Origin: Marinifilaceae bacterium
Lineage (GTDB): Bacteria > Bacteroidota > Bacteroidia > Bacteroidales > Marinifilaceae
DNA: 48,721 nt
NCBI GenBank assembly: GCA_016936255.1
Contig: JAFGYE010000101.1
Span: forward strand, 1-48,721
Direction: 5' to 3'
A program made the position numbers and the translations under genes. Position 1 is the stretch's first letter. The number at the start of each line of letters is the position of its first letter. Positions 26,480-36,142 of the stretch are shown piece by piece. The notes under the pieces were generated by a model, which had not been told where the DNA came from, did no database searches, and saw nothing but the letters and a program-made list of their open reading frames with translations.

Positions 26480-27811
26480 TTATCTGATATTTTTTCTAAT
26501 CTTATTTAACAATTCATCTCTCTTAAATGGCTTTGATATGTAATCATTACACCCTACATCCAAAGCCTTTCTTTTTTCGTTTCCAATGGCAAAAGCGGTT
26601 TGAGCAATAATAGGAATGTTATTACGAAACTCCCGAATTATCTTAACCGCTTCGTAACCATTTAAAATTGGCATTTTAATGTCCATCAAAATCATTCCTA
26701 AATTTGAGTTGTTCCGACAAATGTCCACTGCTTCCTGTCCATTTTTTGCTCTTAAAAAATCGATTCCCGCATCGTTTAATATTCTTGATATGTAAAGAAA
26801 ATTATATTCTTCATCTTCTGCAACAAGCACACAACCCGGCCTTAAAACACTCTTCGAATCTGCTTTTTCCTCTACTGTAGGTTTCTGAACAACGAAATCA
26901 CCAGGAATTGTAAAATAGAATTTGGAACCAATTCCAAGATTGGATTCTACCCAAATATCACCACCTAATAAATTCACATTCCCTCTGCAAATGGCTAAGC
27001 CTAAGCCCGCTCCACCAATCGTTTTTGTTGTTTCAATCTCTGCCCTGTGAAAACGATCAAAAATTTTCTCATGATATTCCGGAGCAATTCCAATCCCTGA
27101 ATCCTTTACATAAAACAGCAATTGATCTTCCTTCATCTCACATCCCAATTCAACCTCTCCTTTTAGAGTATACTTTATTGCATTACTGATCAGATTATCT
27201 AGAATTTGTCCCAACTTTACTCTATCGGAAAAAACAATGTAATCTGAACTGTAAAGAGTATTATTTAACTGAAGAGAAATATCTTTCGTTAAAATTGTGC
27301 CATGAACTGAATGAATCTGTTCCAGAAATTCGTTCAGCTTAAATTGGGTCTTATTAATGATCACATTTCCCGAATCCAGCAACGAAACATCCAATACATC
27401 ATTAACTACGTTAAGCAATTGATCCGAACTTTTAGTTATAATATCAAGGTACATTTCTTTTTGATCCCTCGTCAGATCATTTTCTTTTAAAAGACCTGCA
27501 AAACCAATAATTCCATTCATTGGCGTTCTTATTTCATGCGATATATTTTGCAAAAAGGCTGTTTTCAAAGCGTCGCTCTCTCTCGCTTTTTTTTCTGCCT
27601 TACGAATTTTCACCAAATGCATTTTCAGCAAAACGTAGAACAAGATTCCAGTCACTAAAACATAAAACCAACCTTTATATGTTTGTATTTCTGTTAGAAA
27701 ATCAGGATCGGAAATTATATTTTTCACCAATTGGTCAGAGAATGAAATCCATAATCCTCCCACCAACAAATAGAAAATCAAAATTTTATGTTCGAATTTT
27801 ATCTTTACCAT
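26480..27811 (-). CDS. Hybrid sensor histidine kinase with C-terminal receiver domain
   Basis: A 443-residue inner membrane protein. Two transmembrane helices (about 10-26 and 46-64) enclose only about 20 extracytoplasmic residues, so there is almost no sensor domain. A HisKA domain follows with phospho-acceptor His92 in SHEIRTPMNG. The ATPase domain has N-box LISNAIKYT, DSGIGIAPEY and GGAGLGLAI. The receiver domain (about 327-443) has phospho-acceptor Asp377 in LMDIKMPILNG. No output or HPt domain is seen and no partner regulator is adjacent, so the phosphorelay target is elsewhere. Confidence 0.92.
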   Translation of the reverse strand: MVKIKFEHKILIFYLLVGGLWISFSDQLVKNIISDPDFLTEIQTYKGWFYVLVTGILFYVLLKMHLVKIRKAEKKARESDALKTAFLQNISHEIRTPMNGIIGFAGLLKENDLTRDQKEMYLDIITKSSDQLLNVVNDVLDVSLLDSGNVIINKTQFKLNEFLEQIHSVHGTILTKDISLQLNNTLYSSDYIVFSDRVKLGQILDNLISNAIKYTLKGEVELGCEMKEDQLLFYVKDSGIGIAPEYHEKIFDRFHRAEIETTKTIGGAGLGLAICRGNVNLLGGDIWVESNLGIGSKFYFTIPGDFVVQKPTVEEKADSKSVLRPGCVLVAEDEEYNFLYISRILNDAGIDFLRAKNGQEAVDICRNNSNLGMILMDIKMPILNGYEAVKIIREFRNNIPIIAQTAFAIGNEKRKALDVGCNDYISKPFKRDELLNKIRKNIR

Positions 27812-27861
27812 GTCTATTCTTACGTATATTCGAAATAACTTATTTTTAACGGCTAATAACT

Positions 27862-27891
27862 TAAAGATAATCTTTAAACAATAAATGCCAA
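27862..27891 (-). promoter_or_regulatory. Promoter of the hybrid kinase gene
   Basis: On the minus strand TTG (27891-27889), a 19-bp gap, then TATCTTTA (27869-27862), one mismatch from TAnnTTTG. It lies just after the pbpC stop codon and predicts a leader of about 44 nt. Confidence 0.6.
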
Positions 27892-27922
27892 TAGTATCAA
27901 TAGTAATTAAGATTCGTATTTA

Positions 27923-30310
27923 TTATTTGATCTCATCTTCATCTTTTCCAACCACGGTAAATTTTTTATACAATGTATTGCCATGATTGTCAACCAAACT
28001 AAGCAGATGTTCTCCTTCTTCAGGACTTAATTCCTTCTGATGAAGCAGAACCGTACTGCCTATAAAATCACCATCAAGATGCCAGAAAACTTCAGCTTCC
28101 GGATCATGATGAGCCATCTCGAAAACAACTTTCCCACGAATTCCATCCAAATCTATTGGGACAAAAATCTGATCGTTTCCCTTCGGATAAATCAACTCCA
28201 TAACCTCTTGATTTTGAACTCCTGAACAATCATCCCGAAAGGGAGGTAAAGGCCGATACAGAGCATTTCTTTTTTTATAGTACCATTCCATTGCAGGTGG
28301 CAAAACAAACCAATTTACATGTTTCATGTTACTTACTTTCTCGCATTGAGAATTCACCTGATACCTCTTGCCGGCATCCAAATGTACAAGTCTGTGATAG
28401 GGACATGAATTGGTCTCCAAACCGGTCTTGCAAACCAATATGGTATCAACAGTCTCGCACCATCGACCTGCCCTGTATCCACTTTGCCTGCAAACAGGAA
28501 TCTCTTCCATCTCCTCAAACGGAACATCAAACCAAGAACCAGAAGGAAGCAAATTAAACACATCGAACATCACAGGCGCTGCTGCACTTACACCCGTTAA
28601 GCCCGGCCGGCCTTCTCCATCAGCATTACCAACCCAAACACCAACAACATAATTTGGTGTTGCTCCAATAGCCCAGGCATCCCGAAAACCAAAGCTCGTT
28701 CCGGTTTTCCAGGCCACTTTTCGTGATGAAGAAAAAGATTTCCACCCATTTTCACCATCCGGTCTGTTGACTTCCAGCAAAGCTTCAAATGTTTGATAAA
28801 TGGAAGCCGCACTTAGTCTTGGCTGAGCTCCATCTTTTCCCAATTTCACAGAATCCTTCAGTCGGTAAGAAGACTCCCGAATATCATTAACAAAATAAGC
28901 TTTATTAAATTGATTGTAATGACTTAAAGTTCTTGCCAATCCTGAATATATTCCACATAAATCCCACAATGTACCTTCTGCTCCACCCAATATTAAAGAC
29001 AATCCATAATGTCCGGCCGGACGATTGAGCGTACTCATCCCCAATTCCTTCATCATATGGTGAAAACGCTCTACTCCGTAATCGCGAAGCATGCGAACTG
29101 CAGGCACATTTAAAGACCGTGACAACGCCTTTTGAGCTGGAACGGCACCATCGTAGCGAAGATTAAAATTCTTGGGCGAATAGCCTGCTATCTGAGTAGG
29201 TATGTCAGGTATCAGAGTATTGGGAAGAATTTCGCCATTAGTCAGCATTCCGGCAAACAAAAATGGTTTTAAAACACTTCCGGTACTTCGTGCAGCACGA
29301 ACAACATCCACCTGATTCCCATGATTTTCCTCATCTAATTTTGCTGTATTTCCAACATAAGCTATGCTTTGTCCCGATTCAACATCCAAAACCAAAACTG
29401 CCATATTGTGAATCTGATTGGCCTCTAAGTTTTGCTGGTATTTTCGGACCAACTCATTTACCTGCAATTGAATCCGATAGTTTAAAGAACTTGTAATCCG
29501 CTCACCTCTATAATCAACATTTGCCTGATCCAGTAAATGAGGAGCCAACATCGGCAGAGAATTAATCTTAGAAGGTATTTCTTCTAATTTTGCCAATTCA
29601 CAAGTCATAGAATCAATAATTTCCCGTTCCTTCAACCGATCCAAAAGGCGATTTCGTTTGTCACGAAGCCTACTGCTGTTTCTTCCCGGATAAATTAATG
29701 AGGGAGCATTCGGCAACACAGCCAAAGTGGCTGCTTCAGCCCATGATAAATCTTTGGCATTTCGTGCAAAAAAACGCCACGAAGCTGCTTCCAATCCAAC
29801 CACATTTCCTCCAAAAGGAGCATGAGAAGCATACATGGCAAGAATCTTCTTTTTAGAATATCCCAACTCTAAGCGAATCGATTTTATCATCTCAACCAGT
29901 TTCTGATAGAGGTTTCTGCTCTTGCCTTTGCGGGAAATACGAACCAACTGCATGCTTAACGTACTTCCGCCGCTCACTACATGACCAGCCTTCATATTTT
30001 GAATTAAAGCTCGTCCTAACGAAACCGGATTCACTCCCGAATGATAATAAAAATACTGATCCTCGAATGTCAAAAGTGATTGTTCAAACTTTTCGGCTAC
30101 CCGTTCTGATTCCGGAAACCGCCATTGTCCATCAGCAGCAATTCTGGCTCCAAGTAACTTTCCTTCTCTGCTATAAAGAATAGTTGATGTGGGATCGTGA
30201 AATAATTTTGATGGCAGAGAAAACCAAAATCCGAGCCCCAACAACAAAAATGCCAACATGAAAATGCGACATTTTTTAGATTGGCAATATTTTATTTTTG
30301 GTATTTTCAT
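27923..30310 (-). CDS. pbpC: Penicillin-binding protein 1C
   Basis: Bifunctional peptidoglycan synthase, 795 residues, anchored by an N-terminal helix (about 14-32). The glycosyltransferase domain shows FEDQYFYYHSGVNP and GGSTLSMQLVR. The transpeptidase domain has the SxxK motif in STGSVLKPF, SLN in SRSLNVPAV and KTG in AWKTGTSFGFRDAW. A C-terminal BiPBP_C domain completes the 1C type. The alpha-2-macroglobulin gene lies 88 bp upstream in the same direction, the pairing known from E. coli (yfhM-pbpC). A hairpin lies in the gap, so expression may be partly uncoupled. Confidence 0.95.
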   Translation of the reverse strand: MKIPKIKYCQSKKCRIFMLAFLLLGLGFWFSLPSKLFHDPTSTILYSREGKLLGARIAADGQWRFPESERVAEKFEQSLLTFEDQYFYYHSGVNPVSLGRALIQNMKAGHVVSGGSTLSMQLVRISRKGKSRNLYQKLVEMIKSIRLELGYSKKKILAMYASHAPFGGNVVGLEAASWRFFARNAKDLSWAEAATLAVLPNAPSLIYPGRNSSRLRDKRNRLLDRLKEREIIDSMTCELAKLEEIPSKINSLPMLAPHLLDQANVDYRGERITSSLNYRIQLQVNELVRKYQQNLEANQIHNMAVLVLDVESGQSIAYVGNTAKLDEENHGNQVDVVRAARSTGSVLKPFLFAGMLTNGEILPNTLIPDIPTQIAGYSPKNFNLRYDGAVPAQKALSRSLNVPAVRMLRDYGVERFHHMMKELGMSTLNRPAGHYGLSLILGGAEGTLWDLCGIYSGLARTLSHYNQFNKAYFVNDIRESSYRLKDSVKLGKDGAQPRLSAASIYQTFEALLEVNRPDGENGWKSFSSSRKVAWKTGTSFGFRDAWAIGATPNYVVGVWVGNADGEGRPGLTGVSAAAPVMFDVFNLLPSGSWFDVPFEEMEEIPVCRQSGYRAGRWCETVDTILVCKTGLETNSCPYHRLVHLDAGKRYQVNSQCEKVSNMKHVNWFVLPPAMEWYYKKRNALYRPLPPFRDDCSGVQNQEVMELIYPKGNDQIFVPIDLDGIRGKVVFEMAHHDPEAEVFWHLDGDFIGSTVLLHQKELSPEEGEHLLSLVDNHGNTLYKKFTVVGKDEDEIK

Positions 30311-30360
30311 TTAATAAAGAAAATATCCTTTCGGATTTACTGTATTTCAACATAATAACG

Positions 30361-30386
30361 CTGTCAGGTCTTTCAGACACTGACAG
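30361..30386. promoter_or_regulatory. Hairpin between the alpha-2-macroglobulin gene and pbpC
   Basis: CTGTCAG/CTGACAG form a 7-bp stem with a further GTCT/AGAC inside. There is no strong T-run on either strand, so an mRNA-processing or partial-termination element is more likely than a full terminator. Confidence 0.5.
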
Positions 30387-30398
30387 GCTATTGATTGT

Positions 30399-33300
30399 TT
30401 ATTTCACAACTTCAACCCATTGACCCGGCTTGCGGGCATGAATACGATCATCGTACATAGCTTCACAGTTTACTGTTGGCAGATAATATTTTCCAACGTA
30501 AGCGGCATTCATAGTAATCGAGAAAGTTTTGCTCTTGTTTCGATCCAAATCAAAATAAGTATACACACGATCGTCACGAATATCCTGATAAGTTGGAACA
30601 TCAGATTTTACAAGTTCATCAACATCTCCGAAACGAGTATTCACAATCTCCCAGCCCGATGGGAATATCTGAGTTAAAGCCATTTGTTCATAATTGTCCA
30701 TCACACCCGGATTTTCAATCCGAACTTCTACTTTAAAATCAGTTCCCTGAAGCAGGGTTTTCACATCAATCAGATTTCCCTGCATATCTTTGTACGAAAT
30801 CTTCATTTTCAGATTCTCCTCGGCAGAAGTCTGATCTCCTGTTGCAGGAATTCCACTCATACTTACCCGCGCATAAAGAACACCATCGGATAGGTTGTTG
30901 ACTTTTACACTTGGTTTCCCTGTTTTTAAATCCAAAGGAATCTGAATGACCGGATTATTACTCGATAATTCCTGAATTTCACCACCATTCAAGGAGTAAG
31001 AAACACTCAATTGCTTTGATTCCCCACGTCCGGCAAACTCTGCCATACCGATTAAACAAAATGCTGTTGTTTGTGTACTCATCCAGGACTTACTTGATAA
31101 TTCTGCTGATAATTTCTGAACCAAAGGAAAAGCCTTAGTTTTTTTATCAAGCAAACTTAAAGTTTCCAGAATCATCGCTCTGTCACGGGTATCAGACCCA
31201 AAAGAACCTGAATGTTCACGATAAGCTTCCACTTCCGTTCCCAGATTTTCAATCAGATTCTCTGCAACTTCTGTTTGTCCTATTAAACGATAAGCTGCTG
31301 CCAATCTCCATTTTGCAGCTGATGAAAGTTTTGTTTGTTCTCTCATCCTATTCATTGAAGCCAAATCAGGAATTTCAGCTTCGGCAAGAGTATACAAGCG
31401 GTATGCCTGCAGCAGATCATGACGGGAATAGTAAACACCACCGCGGTAAGAAGAACTCTCCCAGCTTTTAGCTGCAGATTTTTGATATCGTAACCATGCA
31501 GATTTCAAGCCAATTGGCAAAGTATAGCCCATTTCCTCAGCCTTCAGCATAAAATGCCCCGCATAACTGGTTCCCCAATCACTTTCATAATCGCCTCCCG
31601 GCCAATAACTAAATCCACCATTTGGCATTTGAAAACTCAACAAACGGTTCAATCCAGCCTGAACGTTTTTAGAAATCCGGGCTTTTTGTTCTGAATCCAG
31701 AGTCACTACTTTATCTAAAAATAACTGAGGGAAAACCGACGAAGTTGTTTGTTCAATGCATCCATGAGGATATCCGATAAGATATTCCAAACGACGACCA
31801 AAATCGATTGGTGGAATATTAGACAATTCCAAAACCCCTTTGTTGGTTCCTTCCATTCCGGGTAGTTTCAATACATTTGCCCAGCTCTCACCCGCTTTTA
31901 ATAATGTGTCACTTACATTTACCACACGTGGATTCGGATTACGCACATCCAGTTCAATATCATAAGTTGTTTTTACATTTCCACTTTCAGCAAAAACCTT
32001 TACTTTGGCAATACCTAATTTAGAAGCCACTTTCAAATCAAAATCAATTACCTGCTCTCCCGTTTTTTCAAAAACCACGATCTTTTCAAGACCGCCTTCG
32101 CTGATAAGAAATTCATTGGGTTCGATTCTTACTTTTACGTTCTTAATTTTAGGATCCATAGCAAAAACAGTAACCGGTAATTTTACTGATTCTGCCGGAC
32201 CAACCACTCTAGGCAAGCTTGCCAGTATCATTAAAGGCTTGCGAACCTGAGTCGTTTTCTCGGCAGAACCATAAGCTCCCTTATCTCCTGCAACTACCAT
32301 GGTGCGCACAGATCCAACATAATTAGGCATGGTAATTTTATGCAATTTGCTATCTCCGGCGTGTAATGTGTAAGGACCATAAAACAGTACCACGGGTTTA
32401 AACCGATTTGCCTTGGCTTGCTTCTTTTCTCCCAAATCTTCATCACCTCCAATAGCAAATGCTTTTTCCAGTCTGGCACCAAATGCCCCCATCACCAAAT
32501 CATACATATCCCAGGTTTTCACTCCAAGAGCTTCGCGGGCATAAAATGTATTCCAGGGATTTGGTGTTTTAAAGCGTGTTAAATCAAGCAAACCATCATC
32601 AACAACCGCTAAAGTATAAGTCATGGCCTTTCCATCCTTCTCCGAAACTGTCACCTCAAATTCTTTCTCCGGCTCCAACACATCAGGCATTTTAATTTCC
32701 GGATTCAATCGGGTATTTGGATCTTCAACCAAAATTGGAATAACACCATACATTCGAATCGGCAAATCGTTCTCGGTTTGAGCATGAGGTTGCACCAAAC
32801 TCACACTAACATATGCATTGGGAGCCATTGCAGGGGTAATATCAAAGGAAAATTCTGATTCCTTAGATTTTGTATCTACCCAAAACGCGTGCAAAACCTT
32901 TGCTCCGGTTTCAATACTTACCAAAGCTTTTCCTGATTTTGATGACGGAATTGTTACCGTAGCTTTTTCACCTACCTGATATTTATCTTTATCAGATGTA
33001 AAAGAAAGCATGCTTGCATTGCCCGGCATTCCTTCAGGCGTGCGGCCATACCATTTTGAAAAATAAGCTGTTTCTCCTGTTGAATGACCACTCACAGGAT
33101 CGGTCACCCGAATTAAATAACGTCCGTAATCACGCCAGTTGTTGTATTCAATATTCAACTTAAATTTCGCTTTTCCCTCTTTGGTACTTACCTTTTGATG
33201 CGAAATAATCCGGGTTGATGAACGGCTAATGTATGAAGCCAGATTTTCCTCACCTGCATCCCACCACCATCTCCAGTCGATCTTGTAAACTTTCACATCC

Positions 33301-35963
33301 AAATCTTTTCGATCTACAGGAGCTCCGTCAGAATTTACAGTGGCAATTTGAATTTCATGATCAGTATCCGTTAAATACCAACCCCTCTCCGATTCCGGCA
33401 TTTGTATCCCAACAAATGATTGATAGGGAGCAAACTTCACCCTTTGCATATCGATACTAAAATCACCGCCCTTTTCAAATACACGGGTTATGAAATTGGC
33501 ATTCAACATTCCAGGAGCAGATTTGTTTCCTTTCAAATCCAAATCCACAACGGCTTTTCCATTCTGATCTACTTTTCCATCAAAAACAACTTGTTCATCA
33601 GCATAAAATTCTTTCGACGGATCATCAAAAGTATACCGGGGATATTTATCAAATGAGGTTTTAGCTGGAGTCAACCGCAGACTGATATTTGATTTTAAAT
33701 CGCGGGCAATGGCTCCATGCAGCCATTTCACTTCCAGATTGGCTTTTTGATTCACTGCCGCAGATTTTAAAACTTCAGATTCGAATTCAAGCTTTATTTT
33801 TAACCTGTTTGGTTTGACTGTCTCTATTTTTATCGTTTTTGTAAAAGTGGCACCTCCAACTTTTATTCTGGCCGACCAGGTTCCTGTTGGTGCATCAGCA
33901 TCCGTTGAGCTAGTGAAAGAATAAAATCCATTGGTTCCTCCTGTACTTATTTTATGAGTAACGGTTTGTCCCTGAGGATTTATCAACTCAAAAACAACCG
34001 GATGATTATCTGGTAATACATCATTGGAATCCTCTAAAACAAAGGTCAGGTATAAATTATCTCCCGGACGCCAAACACCACGTTCTCCGTATAAATATCC
34101 TTTTATTCCTTTTTGAACAACTTGTCCGCCAACATCAAAATTACTAAGCGAAAGCGAGGATCCGTCATCCAAACGCAAATACCCGCGTTGATCTCCTTTT
34201 TTTGCAACCAAAAGGAAAGGTTGCCTGTCCAACTGTACTTTAACCAAACCATCTTTATCGGTTTTACTTCGGGCCATCAGCTGTTTTTGGTAGTTGTACA
34301 CTTCCAATTCAACCGAAGCTTCCGGTTCTGCAGTAATCAAATTGGAAACCGCAAAAGTGATCGATTTATCAGTTCCGCCTTTCGCAATAATCCCCAAATC
34401 GGAAGCAAATAAATTCCGGCTAACAAACCGTTCTCCGTTATAATAGGATACATGACAAGGATTCTCTTCCTCTCTCCACGTGTATCCGGCAGGATAATAG
34501 TAAGATTCATACCATCCCGGCTGATCCCAATCCTGCATTTCTTTCTCCAGTTGCTGCTCTGCAACTAAATCATCTAAACTGCTTAACTCATTCTCGCTTT
34601 CCTGCTCTGCTCCGCAGGCATACAATACATATTCTTTTCTAAAACGCAATTCGATTCGGTAAATCGACCCAGGCTTCACATCAATGTAATTCGCAATGTC
34701 CAAAGTGAACGCGTTCCATTTGCGCAAATCAATGGCTCGATTGGTTCCCAAATCGATTCGTTTCTGCAAAATCAATCGAGCTACTCTTCGAATATTGCCC
34801 GATTCACCCATTTTGTTATCCTGCAAAAACTGATGTACATTGTTCTCAAATATTTCAACTACCCTTACATCAACAGCTTTTAAACTAACTGCCTCGAATG
34901 GTAAAATCAATCCTTGCGATGAAGGTGAAATAACACCCTTTCCAATCAATCGAACAGCTGGCTTGATGTCTTCAAATGTGAGTTCCCTTTTAGTGCTTTT
35001 TGTCAAAGCATACTCCATTGCATTTCGAATTCCTTCTTCAAAACTTACTGTTTTGATTCCAGATAACCTATAGCCGGGATAAGCCCTGACTTCATTTCCT
35101 TCTACAATAAATTTCAAAGAAGATACTCCGTCAATACGAATTAAACCATCCAGATTTTGATTCTTTTTCAGTGGATCAGAAAAACGAACCGACACATATT
35201 GCTCCGGTTGCTGAATCACCTTTGCACTCATCACTTTAAAAACATTTAATGCAGGAATCTCAATTTCTTTCTCCCCTTTTTCATCCACTCCAATGGATGC
35301 CCCGTTCCACACTAAATTCAATTCTCCTTTGTCCTCTTCTCTTTTCAAGCTATCCACAACAAAATGATGCTGTTTTCCATCAGCAGAATGCATCCACTCA
35401 ATATTTTTTTTCTGAGAATTAATTATGGCAACCAAAACCGATTCAATCTCATCATCAACAATTACATCAGCTGTTGTAATGTATCCTTTGTATTTCTGAT
35501 AAAGCATATCTGTTTTATCGTAAGATTGCAAGCCTTCTCCTGTAAAGGCAAAACTTTGTTTTATGGTTTGGAAATTGAATTTTAGCTCGGCATATTTCGC
35601 AGGAACCTCCATCAATTTCGATAGTTTCACATTCACTTTGTATTCTTTTCCCGATTCCATTCTGGTTTCTGGTCGGAATTCAATACAACGAGGATCTTTC
35701 CAATATGCTTTTCCCTTTACCGAAGGAGCAATACTAACAATTCCCTCTTCCAGTTCCTGACCAGATTCAATCTTTTGATCGTAATCATTTACCAGTCTTA
35801 TTTGAATCACCGACCCGGCAGAAATAACTCCGGAAGTAAAAGCCGAAATATATTGCCCAAAACCAGGATCAACTTTTTGTTTTACACTCTTTTTGTCTTT
35901 ACAGGAAAACGTCGCAAGGATCAATATCGCCAACGAAATCAGGAGGTAGAATTTCTTTCTCAT
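30399..35963 (-). CDS. Bacterial alpha-2-macroglobulin, lipoprotein with intact thioester motif
   Basis: An 1854-residue periplasmic protease trap thought to protect the envelope, paired with PBP1C, which repairs peptidoglycan. The lipoprotein signal has Cys21 in the lipobox TFSC. Macroglobulin beta domains fill the N-terminal half. The bait and A2M region follows (TLAVVDDGLLDLTRFKTPNP, RPxxLFYGPYTLxxG-like segment). The thioester domain has GYPHGCIEQTTSS, with Cys1402 and Gln1405 of the CxEQ motif, and a helical alpha/alpha toroid (LLSFQMPNGGFSYWPGG). The C-terminal MG10-like domain follows. Length is normal to long for the family. Confidence 0.94.
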   Translation of the reverse strand: MRKKFYLLISLAILILATFSCKDKKSVKQKVDPGFGQYISAFTSGVISAGSVIQIRLVNDYDQKIESGQELEEGIVSIAPSVKGKAYWKDPRCIEFRPETRMESGKEYKVNVKLSKLMEVPAKYAELKFNFQTIKQSFAFTGEGLQSYDKTDMLYQKYKGYITTADVIVDDEIESVLVAIINSQKKNIEWMHSADGKQHHFVVDSLKREEDKGELNLVWNGASIGVDEKGEKEIEIPALNVFKVMSAKVIQQPEQYVSVRFSDPLKKNQNLDGLIRIDGVSSLKFIVEGNEVRAYPGYRLSGIKTVSFEEGIRNAMEYALTKSTKRELTFEDIKPAVRLIGKGVISPSSQGLILPFEAVSLKAVDVRVVEIFENNVHQFLQDNKMGESGNIRRVARLILQKRIDLGTNRAIDLRKWNAFTLDIANYIDVKPGSIYRIELRFRKEYVLYACGAEQESENELSSLDDLVAEQQLEKEMQDWDQPGWYESYYYPAGYTWREEENPCHVSYYNGERFVSRNLFASDLGIIAKGGTDKSITFAVSNLITAEPEASVELEVYNYQKQLMARSKTDKDGLVKVQLDRQPFLLVAKKGDQRGYLRLDDGSSLSLSNFDVGGQVVQKGIKGYLYGERGVWRPGDNLYLTFVLEDSNDVLPDNHPVVFELINPQGQTVTHKISTGGTNGFYSFTSSTDADAPTGTWSARIKVGGATFTKTIKIETVKPNRLKIKLEFESEVLKSAAVNQKANLEVKWLHGAIARDLKSNISLRLTPAKTSFDKYPRYTFDDPSKEFYADEQVVFDGKVDQNGKAVVDLDLKGNKSAPGMLNANFITRVFEKGGDFSIDMQRVKFAPYQSFVGIQMPESERGWYLTDTDHEIQIATVNSDGAPVDRKDLDVKVYKIDWRWWWDAGEENLASYISRSSTRIISHQKVSTKEGKAKFKLNIEYNNWRDYGRYLIRVTDPVSGHSTGETAYFSKWYGRTPEGMPGNASMLSFTSDKDKYQVGEKATVTIPSSKSGKALVSIETGAKVLHAFWVDTKSKESEFSFDITPAMAPNAYVSVSLVQPHAQTENDLPIRMYGVIPILVEDPNTRLNPEIKMPDVLEPEKEFEVTVSEKDGKAMTYTLAVVDDGLLDLTRFKTPNPWNTFYAREALGVKTWDMYDLVMGAFGARLEKAFAIGGDEDLGEKKQAKANRFKPVVLFYGPYTLHAGDSKLHKITMPNYVGSVRTMVVAGDKGAYGSAEKTTQVRKPLMILASLPRVVGPAESVKLPVTVFAMDPKIKNVKVRIEPNEFLISEGGLEKIVVFEKTGEQVIDFDLKVASKLGIAKVKVFAESGNVKTTYDIELDVRNPNPRVVNVSDTLLKAGESWANVLKLPGMEGTNKGVLELSNIPPIDFGRRLEYLIGYPHGCIEQTTSSVFPQLFLDKVVTLDSEQKARISKNVQAGLNRLLSFQMPNGGFSYWPGGDYESDWGTSYAGHFMLKAEEMGYTLPIGLKSAWLRYQKSAAKSWESSSYRGGVYYSRHDLLQAYRLYTLAEAEIPDLASMNRMREQTKLSSAAKWRLAAAYRLIGQTEVAENLIENLGTEVEAYREHSGSFGSDTRDRAMILETLSLLDKKTKAFPLVQKLSAELSSKSWMSTQTTAFCLIGMAEFAGRGESKQLSVSYSLNGGEIQELSSNNPVIQIPLDLKTGKPSVKVNNLSDGVLYARVSMSGIPATGDQTSAEENLKMKISYKDMQGNLIDVKTLLQGTDFKVEVRIENPGVMDNYEQMALTQIFPSGWEIVNTRFGDVDELVKSDVPTYQDIRDDRVYTYFDLDRNKSKTFSITMNAAYVGKYYLPTVNCEAMYDDRIHARKPGQWVEVVK

Positions 35964-36074
35964 TTTGTGAATTGTACGGATTAATTAACTGAGGATAATA
36001 TTAAGGATAAGAAATGATTTATCAAAGTTTATAAACGATCATAATCAATACTATTTTTCAACAATAACCGAATT

Positions 36075-36107
36075 AAAAAAGCCGAAAAGGAGATCCTCTT
36101 CGGCTTT
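36075..36107 (-). terminator. Rho-independent terminator of the RhlE helicase gene
   Basis: On the minus strand AAAGCCGAA/TTCGGCTTT form a stem with further pairing inside, followed by six T. It lies 36 bp after the helicase stop. Confidence 0.88.
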
Positions 36108-36142
36108 ACATATATTTTAAAATTTATTTTTATTCTGATTTC

